Positions 61,490 through 64,000 of a DNA stretch of 64,000 bases are shown one piece after another; the first letter of the stretch is position 1; each line of letters starts with the position of its first letter. The notes below the pieces were generated by a model that had not been told where the DNA came from, made no database searches, and saw only the letters and a program-made list of their open reading frames with translations. The stretch comes from CALCEB01 sp035531475. GTDB taxonomy: Bacteria; Acidobacteriota; Terriglobia; UBA7540. A program made the position numbers and the translations under genes. The stretch spans positions 1 through 64,000 of the forward strand of contig DATKST010000015.1 of NCBI GenBank assembly GCA_035531475.1. Reading direction: 5' to 3'.

Positions 61490-62281
61490 ATGGAAAACTT
61501 TCTATCGACAGCCATTGAAATTGCCCGCGAGTCCGGCGCTCTGCTGGCCACCATGTTTGATCGTCCCCATGAAATTTCCTACAAACGTCCCTCCGATATT
61601 GTGACCGAGGTGGACCGCCGGTCGGAGGAAATGATTATTGAGCGGCTCCGCAGCCATTACCCCAAGCATGCGGTAGTGGCCGAAGAGGGCGGCGGGCAGA
61701 AGACGGCTTCTGACTACTGTTGGTACGTCGATCCTCTGGATGGGACCACCAACTTTGCGCACGGATTCCCGGTTTTCTGCGTTTCGCTGGGGCTGACGTT
61801 CAAAGGCGAAATTGTTGCCGGAGTGGTCTACGACCCGATGAGGAATGAGCTCTTCACGGCGGAGAGGGGCGCCGGAGCTTTTCTCAATAACAAACGAATT
61901 CATGCTTCAAAAATTGATTCCCTGGCCGCCAGCCTGTTGTCCACCGGGTTCCCGCCCTTCTCGCAAGATCACGAGCTCAACATTGAGTATTACTACCGTT
62001 TCACGCGGCTCACCCACGGAGTGCGGCGTGCTGGTTCGGCAGCTCTGGACTTGTGTTCCGTTGCATCGGGCCGATTTGAGGGATTTTGGGAGCTGAAGCT
62101 CAACCCTTGGGACAAAGCTGGCGGGGTGCTGGTGGTCCTGGAGGCGGGCGGACGGGTGACGGATGTGGCGGGAGGAGATTTCGATTTGCTGGGAGATGAC
62201 CTCTTCGCCTCCAACGGGCGGGTGCATGAGGCAATGCTCGAAGTTTTCTCGGAAGTCCTGGCGGGCCGCACCAAGGCGTAA
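61490..62281 (+). CDS. Inositol monophosphatase family protein
   Basis: A 263-residue Mg-dependent, lithium-sensitive-type phosphatase (SuhB/IMPase). The metal-binding motifs are VVAEEGGG, WYVDPLDGTTNFAHGFP and the late LNPWDKAGGVLVVLEAGG. TEVDRRSEEMIIERL provides the first Asp. The ATG at 61490 gives the natural N-terminus ENFLSTAIEIARESGALLAT. It may act on inositol-1-phosphate, fructose-1,6-bisphosphate or related sugars. It follows moaDE by 80 bp on the same strand. Confidence 0.93.
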   Translation: MENFLSTAIEIARESGALLATMFDRPHEISYKRPSDIVTEVDRRSEEMIIERLRSHYPKHAVVAEEGGGQKTASDYCWYVDPLDGTTNFAHGFPVFCVSLGLTFKGEIVAGVVYDPMRNELFTAERGAGAFLNNKRIHASKIDSLAASLLSTGFPPFSQDHELNIEYYYRFTRLTHGVRRAGSAALDLCSVASGRFEGFWELKLNPWDKAGGVLVVLEAGGRVTDVAGGDFDLLGDDLFASNGRVHEAMLEVFSEVLAGRTKA

Positions 62282-62616
62282 GAATTAAGCAACGAAGCTC
62301 AAGCTATACATGGGGACATAGGTCGGCGACGGGCAATTGCCGTAGCGCCGCTCGGAGCTTGCCTTGACAGGGAGCGGCGAAATCCGTCGGTCGCAAACCG
62401 GCGCTACAGAACCGGGCGTCGTTGACGGTCGTGGCGAACATTGAATTCCACCCTCGCCCCCGCGGGGGAACCCGCGACAACGCCGATGACCGCGGCGAAT
62501 ATTGAATTCTGCCCTCGCCCCCGTGGGGGAGAGGGCGGCGCGCAAGCGCGGGGTGAGGGGCCACCGGAGAGCGGGATCGCACAAGGGACTCTCTTTCCAA
62601 ACAGAACAATCGAAGC
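62282..62616. repeat. Intergenic region with degenerate family 5 and family 1 repeats
   Basis: CTATACATGGGGACATA (62304-62320) opens a family 5 copy extending to about 62412, with CGTAGCGCCG/CGGCGCTACAG arms. A degenerate family 1 core follows: GCCCTCGCCCCCGTGGGGGA-GAGGGC at 62511-62537, then GGGGTGAGGGGCC. A similar half, ACCCTCGCCCCCGCGGGGGA, lies at 62450. Confidence 0.6.
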
Positions 62617-63477
62617 GTGCTTGAACGAGGTGTGACTCTGGCAAGGCGGCTTGAACCTGGAAAACATGGAGTGGTAAAGAGTCAGGCTGCGCCTTCGCTG
62701 GATGCGGCGGAGCCGCCAGTCCGGGCGCGCCGCTTTGCGAAGGATCCCATCGTCACTGAAGTCGATATCTGGTTGCGGCGGCTTCCCAGTGGCCATGACG
62801 GCCTCGGCATCATTCACCTTACCGATATCCATCACGGCCTGTTCACGTCACTGGCAGCCGTGCAGCGAGCTGTTCAAATCGCCAATCAACTCAAACCGGA
62901 CTTGGTGGCGCTGACCGGTGATTATGTCACGCTATCGCCGGCTTATATCGGGCCGGTAGCGCGCGCCCTTGGCAAGCTTCACGCCCGGCTCGGCGTGTTC
63001 GCGGTGCTGGGCAATCACGACTTTCAGGTGGATGCGGAGGCGGTGACGAAAGCTCTCCGCGACCAGCAAATTCAGGTCCTGCGAAACGCCCGCCGTCCTC
63101 TTCGCACCAGTTCCGGCACGCTGTGGTTAGTAGGAGTGGATGATCTGTGGTGGTCTTCGGATGATCTGCCATCCGCACTGGACTCCGTGCCGGCAGGGGA
63201 CGCCAAGATCCTTCTTTGCCACAACCCCAAAGGAATCCTGCAAGCTTCCCATCAAGGCATTGACCTTGTTCTCTCGGGGCACACACATGGAGGACAAGTC
63301 CGGCTCCCCGGCGTAAACTTTCTCTACCGGTCGAAACTGGGAACGCGCTTTGTGGAAGGCTGGAACCGGCTGGGCGAAACTCAAATCTACGTGAATCGCG
63401 GGATTGGCAAGGTCGTTGTCCCGGTTCGCGTCAGTTGCCCACCTGAAATCGCCCGGATCGTTCTTCACTGCGCATGA
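62617..63477 (+). CDS. Metallophosphoesterase (YkuE/calcineurin-like)
   Basis: A dinuclear-metal phosphoesterase, 286 residues from a GTG start that I cannot confirm; a later GTG in the first 20 codons is possible. The five motif blocks are LTDIHHGLF, LVALTGDYV, AVLGNHDFQ, LLCHNPKGI and VLSGHTHGGQVRLPG. There is no signal peptide or membrane helix on the part visible, unlike many YkuE relatives. The family includes enzymes acting on UDP-diacylglucosamine and nucleotide substrates; the substrate here is unknown. Confidence 0.87.
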   Translation: MLERGVTLARRLEPGKHGVVKSQAAPSLDAAEPPVRARRFAKDPIVTEVDIWLRRLPSGHDGLGIIHLTDIHHGLFTSLAAVQRAVQIANQLKPDLVALTGDYVTLSPAYIGPVARALGKLHARLGVFAVLGNHDFQVDAEAVTKALRDQQIQVLRNARRPLRTSSGTLWLVGVDDLWWSSDDLPSALDSVPAGDAKILLCHNPKGILQASHQGIDLVLSGHTHGGQVRLPGVNFLYRSKLGTRFVEGWNRLGETQIYVNRGIGKVVVPVRVSCPPEIARIVLHCA

Positions 63478-63705
63478 GTTCCCGCCACAGCGGACACTTT
63501 CCGGTCATCCTCTCCAGGGATATTATGAAGCGATATCTGCCGCCCGCTCCACTCCAGCTTCAAAAAAGTGTCTCAGGGGTCTCAATTAGCAGGGTGCAAT
63601 CTGGTATGCTGAAGCGGACTTGGGAGCTGTTGTGAGTTTTTGCTGACTTGGTCAATTCCGGAGGGACCAGCAGGAGGATCGAGATAGCCATTGGCAGTAA
63701 TCTTT

Positions 63706-64000
63706 ATGCTAAACGCAGGACAGCTCATTCGGAAAAAACGGGACGGCCAGGCATTGGCCTCGGGCGAAATTTCCGAGTTCGTGCGACTCTATACTCAGGG
63801 TGATATCCCGGATTACCAGGCATCCGCCCTTCTGATGGCCGTCTACTTCCGGGGACTGGATGAGGAAGAGACCAACGATCTCACTCGAGCCATGCTCCAA
63901 TCCGGTTCCAGCCTGGACCTCTCTGGCTTTCCGGGTCCAAAGCTGGACAAGCACAGCACGGGCGGCGTGGGTGATAAGACATCGCTGGTGATCGCACCAG
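63706..64000 (+). CDS. Pyrimidine-nucleoside/thymidine phosphorylase, 5' part
   Basis: The first 98 codons, cut off by the window end. LNAGQLIRKKRDGQALASGE, GDIPDYQASALLMAVYFRGL and the phosphate-binding signature KHSTGGVGDKTSL identify the family, which cleaves thymidine or uridine with phosphate. AGGAGG at 63672-63677 better suits the in-frame TTG at 63691 than the ATG at 63706, so the true start may be five codons earlier. The C-terminal dimer domains are beyond the window. Confidence 0.9.
   Translation, partial: MLNAGQLIRKKRDGQALASGEISEFVRLYTQGDIPDYQASALLMAVYFRGLDEEETNDLTRAMLQSGSSLDLSGFPGPKLDKHSTGGVGDKTSLVIAP

Noticed and set aside
63709..63954. 81-codon minus-strand frame at the window end
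   Set aside because: Antisense to the clear pyrimidine-nucleoside phosphorylase start (KHSTGGVGDKTSL).

Overview
The 64 kb window is bacterial chromosome of moderately high GC, densely coded on both strands. It fits a soil-type Acidobacteriota genome. This is inference from gene content: a Tat-exported CRTAC1/ASPIC-UnbV FG-GAP protein, a BshB1-type bacillithiol deacetylase, a deoxyhypusine-synthase-like protein beside a pyruvoyl arginine decarboxylase, a fused MoaD-MoaE, and a CpsD-like protein with an exosortase-type AAA ATPase. No rRNA, tRNA, prophage or CRISPR array was seen.

Layout. 0-7.4 kb (minus strand): polysaccharide genes (GT4 glycosyltransferase, phosphopantetheinyl transferase, CpsD-like ATPase, ExeA-like ATPase, exported glycoside hydrolase) and an amine oxidase. 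7.6-15 kb (minus): a DUF2283 pair, alaS, and the heat-shock set hrcA-grpE-dnaJ. 15.5-17.4 kb: FG-GAP protein. 17.5-26.6 kb (minus): TolC, RND permease and adaptor, then a histidine kinase and response regulator. 27-27.5 kb: RNase P RNA. 27.6-31.2 kb: beta-helix protein, a polysaccharide-deacetylase-like protein, and the wreckage of a TPR protein and an IS4-type transposase. 31.2-39.1 kb (minus): galT, yraN, class III aminotransferase, sugar isomerase, amidohydrolase, deoxyhypusine-synthase-like protein and arginine decarboxylase. 39.7-50.2 kb (plus): mtnA-dinG, queD-mreB-mreC-glgB, then groES-groEL behind a sigma70-type promoter and a perfect CIRCE operator, the target of the HrcA encoded 33 kb away. 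50.8-59 kb: beta-barrel and hypothetical proteins, YqgE, a methyltransferase, two glycosyltransferases, a DUF1207-like protein and bshB1. 59.3-64 kb: SDR, YjbQ, MoaD-MoaE, inositol monophosphatase, metallophosphoesterase and the start of a pyrimidine-nucleoside phosphorylase.

The two strongest observations: (1) An ArsM-like methyltransferase gene has an in-frame TGA exactly where arsenite methyltransferases have a conserved Cys. Reading through it adds 51 family-like residues, and a bacterial-SECIS-like hairpin follows the TGA, so it is a probable selenoprotein. (2) The intergenic regions carry several dispersed palindromic repeat families. One (about 100-170 bp, ends GGTAGTGG/CCACTACC) is flanked by 8-bp direct repeats at four sites, which marks it as a MITE-like mobile element. 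Another shares its terminal sequence with the end of the IS4-type transposase remnant. Also notable are an in-frame insertion of roughly 75-90 residues with foreign-looking codon use inside alaS, and a CpsD-like protein whose Walker A lysine is replaced by Cys.
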